DNA from: Hyphomicrobium sp. CS1BSMeth3
Lineage (GTDB): Bacteria > Pseudomonadota > Alphaproteobacteria > Rhizobiales > Hyphomicrobiaceae
Direction: 5' to 3'
DNA: 64,000 nt
Assembly: GCF_900117415.1 (NCBI RefSeq)
Contig: NZ_FPEI01000004.1
Coordinates: 372,001 to 436,000, forward strand
A program made the position numbers and the translations under genes. The notes below the pieces were generated by a model, which was given only the letters and a program-made list of their open reading frames with translations, did not search any database and was not told the origin of the DNA. Numbering within the stretch: the first letter of the stretch is position 1; each line of letters opens with the position of its first letter. Positions 55,433-63,637 of the stretch are shown here, in pieces.

Positions 55433-55632
55433 GTGTCGCCCCCCAGATCGTGCCGCTCGGCAGGGCATGGCGGCATCCAGTGCCGTGGAGGATATGCGGT
55501 TGCCGGGCCGTCCGCAATTTGCGGACGTGGTGCTGCATCGGCTCTTCGCGTCACGTGACCGCCCTGCCGGGCATGAGGATCTCCGGATAGCGCTTGACAA
55601 CGACGCCGCCGGAGACTGTCTCGCCGGCGGGC

Positions 55633-56172
55633 TTAGATGCCCGGCGGAAGCTTGGAAGCCATCATCTTCCTGCGGTCGAACTTGCGGCCATCGACGATGA
55701 AGGTTCCGTCGCCAACAGCGTGAATCGTGCGCTTCTCCTTACGCGCGGGATCCACATATGCCGCGACCGCCTCGAGCACAACGATGTTGTACTTGGCGAT
55801 CATGTCGATGACCTTGCACTCGATGTTGGCCAGACATTCCTTGATCAAAGGCGCATTGACAAGCTTGCCGGGCACAGCCGTGAGATTGAACTTGGCGAAC
55901 TTGTCGGTGTCGGCACCCGAGCACGTTCCGATCCCGACCACCGTGTCCAATAGATCGATGGTCGGTACGGCGATCACGCATTCCCTTTTTTGCAAGGCCG
56001 CGAAGGAGTAATTCCAGGCGCCCGTCGTGATAGCGAGCATCGGGGCAAAGTCCAGCACCATGGTCCACGAGATCGTCATGACGTTGTTCTTGCTTCCGTC
56101 GCGAGTCGTGACGAGGATCACGGGCCCCGGTTCTATGAGGGTGAAGGCTCGGCTCAATTTCAATGCGCGCAT
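55633..56172 (-). CDS. Flavin reductase family protein
   Basis: A 179-residue FMN-binding split-barrel protein of the flavin reductase-like group. Starting MRALKLSRAFTLIEPGPVILVTT, it has the FMN-binding NVMTISWTMVLDFAPML region. Family members supply reduced flavin to monooxygenases or act on small thiols or aldehydes. ATG 56172 follows AGGTGG; a longer frame to 56352 lacks support. Neighbouring P450 and SDR genes make a redox role plausible. Confidence 0.85.
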   Translation of the reverse strand: MRALKLSRAFTLIEPGPVILVTTRDGSKNNVMTISWTMVLDFAPMLAITTGAWNYSFAALQKRECVIAVPTIDLLDTVVGIGTCSGADTDKFAKFNLTAVPGKLVNAPLIKECLANIECKVIDMIAKYNIVVLEAVAAYVDPARKEKRTIHAVGDGTFIVDGRKFDRRKMMASKLPPGI

Positions 56173-56356
56173 CACGGCCACCTGCGGTTCTATCCAGTAT
56201 TGAAACGGCCTAAACGGCGACGAGCCCGAAATGACACGGTGCATCCGAGTGCCCCGGGTGTCCCGAAAGCCGCCGGCTGTCGAACGGCCTCGAATCCCGC
56301 AGCGACATGGCCATGGCACTGGTACTGCCGCCGCGCCAACATGGCGTGTCATCCCC

Positions 56357-57190
56357 TTACGAAGGCGGTGTGTGCCCCGTCGAGCCGCTAGATGGCGGCT
56401 GGTGCGACATCAGATAGTTGCCTATGGCCAATGACAGGGAGTGAGGCGCGACCCGCCCGGACATCGCCATCAGGGCGTTGAGCCTGCCGGCAACGACAAC
56501 GGAACGGTTCGCTTTCAGGCCCTGGTAGCCCAGATGCGCAACTTCGGCGGCCGTCATCACATGCGCCGGCCCATTGAAAAGCGGCACGTCCTCGATGCCT
56601 GCGATGCGCGCGAACCCGGTGGCTGTCGGGCCGGGACACAGCGTGGTGACATGCACGCCTGTGTCCCTGAGCTCATACGTAATGGCCTCGCCAAAACTCA
56701 AGACATAAGCCTTGCTTGCGCTGTAGACGGCCATCTGCGGCCCCGGTTGAAACGCGGCGGTTGACGCGACCAGCAAGATTTTTCCGCGCCCCCTGCTTAC
56801 CATGCCCGGAAGCAGCAGCCGCGTAAGTTCTGTCAAGGCGACCACATTGACCTGCAGCATTTCGGCGAGGCGAACCGGATCTGATTGATCAAAGCGGCCA
56901 TTGCCGCCGAGGCCGGCGGCATTGACGAGAACGTCGATCGCAACAAGACCCTGCGCCTCGATCTCGCCGATCAGCGTCTGCGCTGCTCCGGCCTTGCTCA
57001 GGTCGCACGCAAGCACCGTGGCGCTCGCTCCGCTAGCCTTGATCTCATCCGCGAGCGCCTGCATGGGCGCGGTTCGCCGTGCGACAAGCACAAGATCATA
57101 GCCATCTTTCGCCAACTCTCTCGCCAGATCAGCGCCAATACCGCTCGACGCTCCCGTGACGACCGCGAGGGGACGGTCCAAACTTGCCAT
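56357..57190 (-). CDS. Short-chain dehydrogenase/reductase (SDR) family protein
   Basis: A 277-residue classical SDR: TGASSGIG cofactor motif at the N-terminus, NAAG (VNAAGLGGNG) and the catalytic YSASK with a Ser in LVASTAAF. Length and the long C-terminal helices resemble the DltE/YqjQ-type branch. The substrate is unknown. It lies 184 bp upstream of the flavin reductase on the same strand. Confidence 0.9.
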   Translation of the reverse strand: MASLDRPLAVVTGASSGIGADLARELAKDGYDLVLVARRTAPMQALADEIKASGASATVLACDLSKAGAAQTLIGEIEAQGLVAIDVLVNAAGLGGNGRFDQSDPVRLAEMLQVNVVALTELTRLLLPGMVSRGRGKILLVASTAAFQPGPQMAVYSASKAYVLSFGEAITYELRDTGVHVTTLCPGPTATGFARIAGIEDVPLFNGPAHVMTAAEVAHLGYQGLKANRSVVVAGRLNALMAMSGRVAPHSLSLAIGNYLMSHQPPSSGSTGHTPPS

Positions 57191-57552
57191 GACGGATGCC
57201 TCCTCGTCTTCAACACAGATGCCGGGTAGCTTTGGTCAGATGGGTGCACTGGCGCATTGACGTGCCTCAATGTGAGGTGCCGCGAGCGCCGAGGAGTTTA
57301 ATTTGGTACCTATGCGGCGCTGAGAACGCCTGTCGCTTGAATCGAACCTGGCCAGCGGTGTGAAATTCGCCCGCGCACGACGAGTCGGGTGTGCGCATTG
57401 TCCAGCGGCACGAGCAGGAACTCCCAACTGACCTGGTTGGCGCCTATGCCGCTGATCGGCCTATCGTGTTGAGCTGCATCAAAGCGCATGAATGTTCCGG
57501 ACCGCTAAACTAATAAATATGGCCGATGCGCTTAGCTTATGGGAGCCAAGTC
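57191..57552. other. Intergenic region between SDR and phasin genes
   Basis: 362 bp between two divergently read genes, so both promoters should lie here. A local AT-rich stretch (about 57505-57530) precedes the phasin gene. No gene or clear regulatory motif was recognised. Confidence 0.4.
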
Positions 57553-57936
57553 ATGCGTGAACCAAAGTCGAGCACCCGAAGACTGGATGATGAAAGTCGG
57601 GATACAGCTCCTCTGCCATTCGATTTGTGGAATCCCGTCGTGGCATTCGGCGCCGAGTGGAATTCCCGGTTCGTCGAGCAATGGGCCTCGATGAGCGGCG
57701 AATGGCAGGCCTTTGTAAAGCGCAGGCTCAAAGAGGATCTCAAGCTCGGCCAGCATCTCGCCGCTGCAAAAGGTGCGGAAGAGATGTGGAAGATCTACAT
57801 CGACTTTTGGCAAAAGGCGCTACGGGAGTACGCGCATGAATTTGCCTTGCTTTCGAAGAAGGCCGGAAGTGTTCTTGAAACCGGCATCGAAGCTGGGCAG
57901 CGTTCGGCGGAGCAATCGGCGATGCCGCACCACTGA
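57553..57936 (+). CDS. Phasin-like protein
   Basis: A 127-residue helical protein. The PFDLWNPVVAFGAEWNSRFVEQW core and the later IYIDFWQKALREYAHEFALL helix match short phasin-type granule-coat proteins. It probably binds PHA granules and fits with phaZ at 1865. GGGAG before ATG 57553 supports the start. It lies 51 bp before the universal stress protein gene. Confidence 0.75.
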   Translation: MREPKSSTRRLDDESRDTAPLPFDLWNPVVAFGAEWNSRFVEQWASMSGEWQAFVKRRLKEDLKLGQHLAAAKGAEEMWKIYIDFWQKALREYAHEFALLSKKAGSVLETGIEAGQRSAEQSAMPHH

Positions 57937-57987
57937 AGCGTTTCTTTTTTCGGCGTACGCTCCAACTCTCGTCTTGGTGCCAAACCT

Positions 57988-58425
57988 ATGTACAAGCACA
58001 TTCTGATTGCGACCGACGGCTCGGAGCTGGCAGCCAAGGCCGTAGACGCGGGACTGAAGCTGGCAAAGGCATTGAATGCCAGCGCCACGGCTGTGACAGT
58101 CACCGAGCCGTGGGTAGCATACGTAACGCCTGAGGCCGCAATCGCATTTCCGTTCGATGAGTATGAGAAATCAGCCGCGGAAAGTGCCAGACGCACGCTT
58201 GCTGCCGTCGACGATGCCGCGAAGAAAATTGCCGTCAATTGCGGGACGATCCACGTGAAGGATCAATATCCAGCCGATGGCATCCTCGATACCGCCAAGT
58301 CGCAGGGATGCGATTTGATCGTCATGGCATCCCACGGCCGGCGAGGTCTGGGGCGGCTGCTCCTCGGCAGCGCTGCCGCCAACGTTGTGACCCACAGTAC
58401 GGTGCCGGTGCTTATCTGCCGGTGA
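57988..58425 (+). CDS. Universal stress protein (UspA family)
   Basis: A 145-residue single Usp domain. It starts MYKHILIATDGSELAAKAV and has the ATP-binding tail SHGRRGLGRLLLGSAA (GxxGx9GS pattern), indicating the nucleotide-binding subgroup. It acts in stress tolerance in the cytoplasm. It follows the phasin-like gene on the same strand. Confidence 0.93.
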   Translation: MYKHILIATDGSELAAKAVDAGLKLAKALNASATAVTVTEPWVAYVTPEAAIAFPFDEYEKSAAESARRTLAAVDDAAKKIAVNCGTIHVKDQYPADGILDTAKSQGCDLIVMASHGRRGLGRLLLGSAAANVVTHSTVPVLICR

Positions 58426-58435
58426 GCAAGACCAT

Positions 58436-58501
58436 CACGTGGCTGGTTCATCGCCGAGCCCGTCGTTGCCACGTGTCTAGAACGGCCGGCCTTTTCTTTT
58501 G
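58436..58501 (+). terminator. Inverted repeat and T-rich run after the universal stress gene
   Basis: CACGTGGC (58436-58443) and GCCACGTG (58468-58475) form a perfect 8-bp stem around a 24-nt loop. After them comes a GC-rich GGCCGGCC then CTTTTCTTTT (58491-58500). This is a plausible terminator for the phasin-usp unit, though the stem and the T-run are not adjacent. Confidence 0.4.
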
Positions 58502-58545
58502 CAAACAGAGTTCATGGCGCCGCCTCAGTGAATAGGCCGTACGGA

Positions 58546-58758
58546 CTAGCGCTCCTCCCATTGACCGGCCTCCTTGCGATAGCGCTGTTTTACGGCTGCC
58601 CAAGCGATCCGATGCGCCGTCACCTCGCGTTCGTCAGGCGGTTGGTTGTCATAGCTCAGCCACGCACCGTTGAAAGCGCCGCGATAAATCTCCTGCGCGT
58701 GTATTGGGAGATGGGATTTGACCGATATGGGAAGATCATCAATCGATGCGTACGGCAT
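58546..58758 (-). CDS. ChaB family protein
   Basis: A 70-residue complete ChaB-domain protein. It opens MPYASIDDLP, followed by SHLPIHAQEIYRGAFNGAW and the C-terminal IAWAAVKQRYRK, which are the family core. ChaB was first named for cation transport regulation in E. coli, but its biochemical role is unclear. It reads opposite to the universal stress gene; the gap holds the terminator-like structure. Confidence 0.88.
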   Translation of the reverse strand: MPYASIDDLPISVKSHLPIHAQEIYRGAFNGAWLSYDNQPPDEREVTAHRIAWAAVKQRYRKEAGQWEER

Positions 58759-58953
58759 CTTGCTACCTTCTACGCTGAGGTCCGCCTATCAGTTAGTGTC
58801 TCGCCGACAGCGATCTACGATGCCTCCTGGACAAGTTGGCATTGTTTGCGACCACCTCCCTCATAGGTATCGTGGCACTCACTGAGTTTGAACTGTCGGC
58901 GTTCTGGTTGCTCGAACGCTCATGCGATCACACATAGCTATGAGGTATGCGGT

Positions 58954-59577
58954 ATGAGCGATCACGAAGCGCGAAGCTCGGTAAACCATCTGATGGATCG
59001 GATCGCAGCACTCGAAGCAGAACTCGCGGCCGAAATCGCCAAAGAACGGGCAGGACTACGCGAGGGCCTGGAACGCGGGCGGATCGCTTTCGAGCAGGAG
59101 GTGCTTCGGAGGCATCAAGAACTCAAGACCAGCTTGTCGCACTACGTTTTGAATGCGCGTCCGCTCGTGATCCTGACCGCCCCCGTGATCTACAGCCTGA
59201 TCGTGCCTCTTGTGATCCTCGATATCGCAGTCAGCATCTATCAAGCCATCTGCTTTCCGATATACGGCATAGAAAAGGTGCGCCGCCGAGACCATTTTGT
59301 TTTCGATCGCGCTCACTTGGCATATCTGAATGCATTGGAGAAGTTGAACTGCGCCTACTGCTCCTATGCCAATTGTCTGATTGCCTACGTGAGGGAGATT
59401 GCCGGGCGGACGGAGGAATACTGGTGCCCCATCAAGCACGCGCGACGCATGATCGCTGCACACGATCACTACCGGCAGTTCGTCGACTATGGCGACGCTG
59501 AAGCCTACCATGAGCGGGTTGCAGAGCTCTCCAAGTCACATCGCGCCCAGCCGCCGCCCGGGTCGCCTGCCACGTGA
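58954..59577 (+). CDS. Conserved hypothetical membrane-associated protein with Cys motif
   Basis: A 207-residue protein of unknown function. It has an N-terminal coiled coil (about 10-65; DRIAALEAELAAEIAKERAG), a long hydrophobic helix pair (about 78-112; LVILTAPVIYSLIVPLVIL) and a conserved-looking block with NCAYCSYANC (Cys at 131, 134, 139) and YWCPIKHARR. The pattern suggests a membrane-tethered metal or redox site (inference). GAGG lies 8 bp before ATG 58954. Confidence 0.7.
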   Translation: MSDHEARSSVNHLMDRIAALEAELAAEIAKERAGLREGLERGRIAFEQEVLRRHQELKTSLSHYVLNARPLVILTAPVIYSLIVPLVILDIAVSIYQAICFPIYGIEKVRRRDHFVFDRAHLAYLNALEKLNCAYCSYANCLIAYVREIAGRTEEYWCPIKHARRMIAAHDHYRQFVDYGDAEAYHERVAELSKSHRAQPPPGSPAT

Positions 59578-59991
59578 CTCTCTTTAGTGATCAACGCCAT
59601 GCATGAGAGATGGCAAACTGGCTTTGGTGGTGGCATTCGCAATGGTCACCGAAACACCCTTCTCGTCGACACCGACGGCATCGGCGGCCTTGAAGCATCA
59701 GTGTTGAGGTGCGGCAAGCTAGTAAGCCCGCTTCGGGTCAACAGCATCGATACCGCTGACGGATAGTGACGGCTCCCCCACAGCGAACCGAAATTGCCTA
59801 TGGTTGTTTCCGTCGCGATGGGCCCGAAACGGCCATTTAATCGCCGCCAAGTTCAATCACCTCCATCACGGGATGTCCGCTTTCTACGGCCGACCGCATG
59901 ATCTCTAGCTCGCAGGCCGAGGGCGCTGTTCCCCAACGATGTGCTGCACTCTCCGCAACATCGGATCGCGCGGTGATGGGAGGAAGTCGCG
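59578..59991. other. Intergenic region before the MFS gene
   Basis: 414 bp without a supported gene. It carries a CCCGCTTCGGGTCA motif (about 59729-59742) reminiscent of short dispersed repeats of Bradyrhizobium-like genomes. A minus-strand frame here has no protein-like features. Confidence 0.35.
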
Positions 59992-61239
59992 TTGAACCCA
60001 AAGCCGAAGTCCACGAGATCCGCGTCGGGCCAGGACGATGAGTCGTCATGGCGCTATCCCGGTTGGCGGGTTGTCGCGATATGTTTTCTGGTGGAACTCT
60101 TCATCTTTGGTTTTGGGCTCTATGGCCACGGCGTCTTTCTCACCGAGCTACAGCATCTGCAGGGCTGGCCCACTGCTCTCATTTCGAGCGCCAGCACACT
60201 CTCCTTCTTGCTCGGCAATCTTCTGGCCCCTTTCACCAGTGACGCCCTGCATTGGGTCGGGCCGCGGCGCCTCATGTTGTTTGGCATATCTGCGCTTGGC
60301 ACCTCGACGACGTTATTGGCGTTCACCGCTACACCCTGGCAGCTCTATACGGCCTACATCCTGATGGCCTTCGGCTGGGCTGGCATGGGTACTGTTGTCG
60401 TCGCGACCATCCTCCGGTCCTGGTTTGATCGTCGCAGCGGGCTGGCGATTAGCTTGGCGTTCAACGGTGCGACCTGCGGCGGGATCATTGTGGCGCCAGC
60501 GCTCGTTCTCCTCATCGGGGAAGTCGGATTCAAGTTGGCGATGCTGGCGATGACAGTCATCATGATCGCCATCCTTGTGCCGGCGGTGATGTCTCTGCCT
60601 CTCGCGGACAGCGCGTCAGAGCGCAGGGCAGAGAATGCTCCGCCACGCGGCAATCCCATGTCGCCAAGTCTATCGCGATGGCCCCTTCTGCAAAGCTTCG
60701 GATTTTGGACGATCACGGCCCCGTTCGCGCTCGCCTTGTCGGCGCAGGTCGGATTCATCGTTCACCAGATCGCGTTTCTCGAGCCGACGATGGGCCGCTC
60801 GGATGCCGCGATTGCCGTGTCCGTCACGACGACCATGGCCGTGATCGGGCGCCTCTGCCTCGGCATGATCGTCGATCGTCTCGAGCCGCGCCGGACGACC
60901 GCGATATCTCTTGCGACCCAGGCTGGCGCCCTCCTCGTCATTGTGCTGGCGCCGGACAGTAGAACCCTTTTTCTTGCTTGTGCTGTCTATGGCTTTTCGA
61001 TTGGCAATCTCATCACGCTCCCCGCGCTGATCATTCAGCGGGAGTTCGATGCGGCCACATTCGGTATGGTGTTGGGACTATCTACGGCGATTGGTGGCAT
61101 GGTCAGCGCCCTTGGGCCTGGGCTCATGGGCCTGATGCAGAGCGCAACTGGCGGCTACGATGCGGCACTCGTGTTGTGCCTGATCCTCAAGCTTGTTGCA
61201 GCAGCGATCGTACTGCTGCGCCCGCGACGGCGGCGTTAG
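59992..61239 (+). CDS. MFS transporter, monocarboxylate/oxalate-formate-like
   Basis: A 415-residue inner-membrane protein with about twelve spans and a long N-terminal cytoplasmic tail. The first span starts near residue 27 after YPGWRVVAICF, and RSWFDRRSGLAISLAFNGATCGG is the typical loop 4-5 motif of the OFA/monocarboxylate-type branch. It starts at TTG 59992, supported by GGGAGG 8 bp upstream. It likely moves an organic acid; the VOC dioxygenase gene downstream may process aromatic substrate related to it (weak inference). Confidence 0.85.
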   Translation: MNPKPKSTRSASGQDDESSWRYPGWRVVAICFLVELFIFGFGLYGHGVFLTELQHLQGWPTALISSASTLSFLLGNLLAPFTSDALHWVGPRRLMLFGISALGTSTTLLAFTATPWQLYTAYILMAFGWAGMGTVVVATILRSWFDRRSGLAISLAFNGATCGGIIVAPALVLLIGEVGFKLAMLAMTVIMIAILVPAVMSLPLADSASERRAENAPPRGNPMSPSLSRWPLLQSFGFWTITAPFALALSAQVGFIVHQIAFLEPTMGRSDAAIAVSVTTTMAVIGRLCLGMIVDRLEPRRTTAISLATQAGALLVIVLAPDSRTLFLACAVYGFSIGNLITLPALIIQREFDAATFGMVLGLSTAIGGMVSALGPGLMGLMQSATGGYDAALVLCLILKLVAAAIVLLRPRRRR

Positions 61240-61343
61240 GTCCTCGACACATGCCGGCGTCGGGGCATCAGCGTCGATGCTACTGGTGGATGGCGGCTTC
61301 CGTTCAACCTCTACGAGCCGACATCGCCGACAATTGATGCCAT

Positions 61344-61367
61344 CGTCGCGATGGGCCAGAAGCAGAC
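61344..61367 (+). repeat. Possible degenerate copy of a short dispersed repeat
   Basis: The 24 bases at 61344-61367 (core ATGGGCCAGAAGCAGAC) resemble a near-palindromic element that is scattered between genes in Bradyrhizobium-like genomes and is often miscalled as short proteins with MGQKQT. The resemblance is from memory and could not be searched. Confidence 0.35.
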
Positions 61368-61510
61368 ATTGGGCACGAACATCCCCATCCGTACGGCGAT
61401 CAAGCTTGTGCCTCAGCTGCATCAGCCGGCGTGCAAGTGGACACGACGTCGTCGGCCGGCTAGGATTGGCGAATTCAACCAGTTGGCGCTCTGGATTGAG
61501 GTTTTGAGTG

Positions 61511-62470
61511 ATGCTGAGCGAGGCGTGCCACGACGTCGCCCACCTCGGCCACGTCGAAGTGCTAACCGACAAATTCGACGAGAGCCTCGACTTCTTCACG
61601 CGCGTGCTTGGACTGAAGCTTGCCGGGCGCGACTCGACCAGCGCCTACTTGCGCGCTTGGGACGACTACGAATTTCACACTCTCAAGCTCAGCGCTCATC
61701 ACACCACTGGCGTCGGTCACATCGGCTATCGAGTGTCGTCGCCGGAGGCGCTGGAGCGGCGCATTGCGGCCATCGAGGCGAGTGGTTTCAAATCGCTGGG
61801 CTGGGTTGAGGGTGACATGGGGCATGGCCGCGCCTATCGTGTTGAAGATCCTTTTGGGCACGTCTTCGAGCTCTACTGGGATACAGTGAAGTACAGGCCA
61901 CCCGCATCAGACGCGCCTGCGCTCAAAAACAACGCGAGCCGCTTTCATGCCACTGGCGCCTCCCCGCGCCGCCTCGATCATCTCAATCTGCTTGCCGAGG
62001 ACGTGACTGAGTTCCGACGCTTCATGGAAACTTGCCTAGCCTCCCGCGTAACTGAGCTTATCCGGCTGGACAATGGTCGAATCGGCGGGTGCTGGTTCAC
62101 CGTCAACAACAAGACCTATGACCTCGCCTGCGCCGAGGAGCACGGTCGAGGCCGCGGCCGGCTGCACCATGTGACCTATGCGACAGACCAGCGCGAGGAC
62201 ATCCTACGTGCCGCGGACATCTTCCTCGAGAACGGCGTGCACATTGAACAGGGGCCGCACAAACACGCGATCCAGGGCACGTTCTTCCTCTATGTGTGGG
62301 AGCCGGCGGGCAATCGCATCGAGCTCGCCAACGCGGGCGCACGGTTGATACTCCAACCGGACTGGGAGCCGGTGATATGGACCGAGACCGATCGGAAAAA
62401 AGGCCAGGCTTGGGGCCTCAAGCTTGTTGAGACTTTCCACACGCACGCAACGCCACCGGTCAAGCCCTGA
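61511..62470 (+). CDS. VOC family extradiol-type dioxygenase (catechol 2,3-dioxygenase-like)
   Basis: A 319-residue two-module vicinal-oxygen-chelate protein. The first module opens HLGHVEVLTDKFDESLDFFTRVLGL; the second holds the metal ligands expected for type I extradiol enzymes, RLDHLNLLAEDV, GRLHHVTYAT and FLYVWEPAGNRIEL. It probably cleaves a catecholic ring. ATG 61511 (or GTG 61508) follows GAGG. No other ring-cleavage genes are near, so it is an isolated member of a pathway. Confidence 0.87.
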   Translation: MLSEACHDVAHLGHVEVLTDKFDESLDFFTRVLGLKLAGRDSTSAYLRAWDDYEFHTLKLSAHHTTGVGHIGYRVSSPEALERRIAAIEASGFKSLGWVEGDMGHGRAYRVEDPFGHVFELYWDTVKYRPPASDAPALKNNASRFHATGASPRRLDHLNLLAEDVTEFRRFMETCLASRVTELIRLDNGRIGGCWFTVNNKTYDLACAEEHGRGRGRLHHVTYATDQREDILRAADIFLENGVHIEQGPHKHAIQGTFFLYVWEPAGNRIELANAGARLILQPDWEPVIWTETDRKKGQAWGLKLVETFHTHATPPVKP

Positions 62471-62914
62471 ACAGGTCCTTGTCATGCGCGCGCCTAAGCT
62501 GAACGCTCTGTTGGCGATGATGCGATCATGCTGCCCCGGAAACGTAGCCGGATCTCCTCGCCGTTCGTCGCTCGAGGGCGGCTCGGGGTCATCAGCGTCG
62601 AATTTACGATGTCGGCGATAGGTCCGCTCTTACCCCAGCTGCAGACACTTCCGCTCGCCCACCGCAATTACTACTCTGGGCCCACGAGCGGACACCATCA
62701 GCCATCACGCGCCCGCGCCGACGCGGCGCCCCGTAGGGGAATCGAACCCGTCTTTTCAGATTGAAAGCGGCTATATACGCCAATGATTTCAAGGTCCATG
62801 TCGACTCTTCTTGAGGGTCCGGAATTTAGAGAGAAAAAATCAAATGTATTAGAGACGAGTAGTGCGGCGGCAAAACAGCCATATCGGCGTAGCGACCCAA
62901 CGAACGTTGCAGCG
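62471..62914. other. Intergenic region with a tRNA-end-like fragment
   Basis: 444 bp between the VOC and GntR genes. It holds a tRNA-3'-end-like stretch (62727-62760) and an AT-rich part (about 62815-62870). No complete gene was recognised. Confidence 0.45.
62727..62760 (-). other. tRNA 3'-end-like fragment (T-loop and acceptor strand)
   Basis: On the minus strand the sequence reads as an anticodon-loop-like CTGAAAA, then the T-loop GGGTTCGATTCCCC and an acceptor-like ACGGGGC. No matching 5' half is present, the T-stem has a mismatch and there is no CCA. Anticodon-loop similarity would be Phe-like. A decayed tRNA or an attachment-site leftover are both possible. Confidence 0.35.
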
Positions 62915-63616
62915 CTAGATCTGATGGATCCGGAACGCCGTCATCACGTCGATCTGCTCCCTTAGCCCGCGTTCACGGTGGCGACGGTAAAGTCGGCGTG
63001 CCGCACTGGCATCGCCCCGGCGGATAGCCTCGATGATCTCGTAGTGCTCCTCGATCGACTTCGAGGGCCGCGGATGCTGACGGAGCCGCAATGTGAAATA
63101 GCGGGCGCGATGAACCTGGTCCCAGCAGTTGAGTACGATATCGACGAGACGCCGGTTGTTGCTGAGCTGCACGATGTCCAGGTGGAATTCTTCGTCGGCG
63201 AGCGCCCATTTCTCCATCTCACCACGCGCGAGGGTGTCGGCCATCCTCTCGCAGGAAGCCTCGAGCTTGCGTAGCTCCTTCGGCGATGCTCCGCGCGCCG
63301 CCAGCAGCTCGGCGGCGCGCGGCTCCAGACTGATGAGAACGTCGTAGATCTCACGCATGTCGGATACGGCGATGGGAACGATGCGTACGCCATGCCGTGG
63401 AACGATCTCCAGCAGCCCCTCATTCTGGAGTCGTATTACGGCCTCGCGAACGGGTGTCCGGCTCACGCCGAGCATGACGGCGAGCTCCTGCTCAAGGATC
63501 TGCGACCCCGGCGCAAGCTCGCTATCGAGGATCTTCTTGCGGATGCGCTCATAGATGCTGTCGATCGGGGTGCGGCGCGGCAACTTCAGCTCCGACTTCT
63601 GATTGGCATCAGCCAT
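62915..63616 (-). CDS. GntR family transcriptional regulator (FCD domain)
   Basis: A 233-residue FadR/FCD-type regulator. The winged helix (about 15-80) reads LGVSRTPVREAVIRLQNEGLLEI, followed by the helical FCD domain with the probable metal-binding HLDIV and HYEIIEAIRRGD histidines. It lies 21 bp downstream of the HMG-CoA lyase-like gene, on the same strand, so it probably regulates that pathway. Confidence 0.9.
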   Translation of the reverse strand: MADANQKSELKLPRRTPIDSIYERIRKKILDSELAPGSQILEQELAVMLGVSRTPVREAVIRLQNEGLLEIVPRHGVRIVPIAVSDMREIYDVLISLEPRAAELLAARGASPKELRKLEASCERMADTLARGEMEKWALADEEFHLDIVQLSNNRRLVDIVLNCWDQVHRARYFTLRLRQHPRPSKSIEEHYEIIEAIRRGDASAARRLYRRHRERGLREQIDVMTAFRIHQI

Positions 63617-63637
63617 GGCTCAGCACCTCTCTAGACC

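Noticed and set aside
59837-60049. Minus-strand 70-codon frame overlapping the MFS start
   Set aside because: Overlaps the supported MFS gene and its ribosome-binding site, and shows no domain.
61278-61312. Possible SDR C-terminal fossil (LLVDGGFRS) after the MFS gene
   Set aside because: Nine residues are too few to separate from chance; no upstream SDR motifs in the same frame.
62604-62792. Minus-strand 62-codon frame over the tRNA-like fragment
   Set aside because: Its residues simply translate the tRNA-end-like sequence; not a protein gene.
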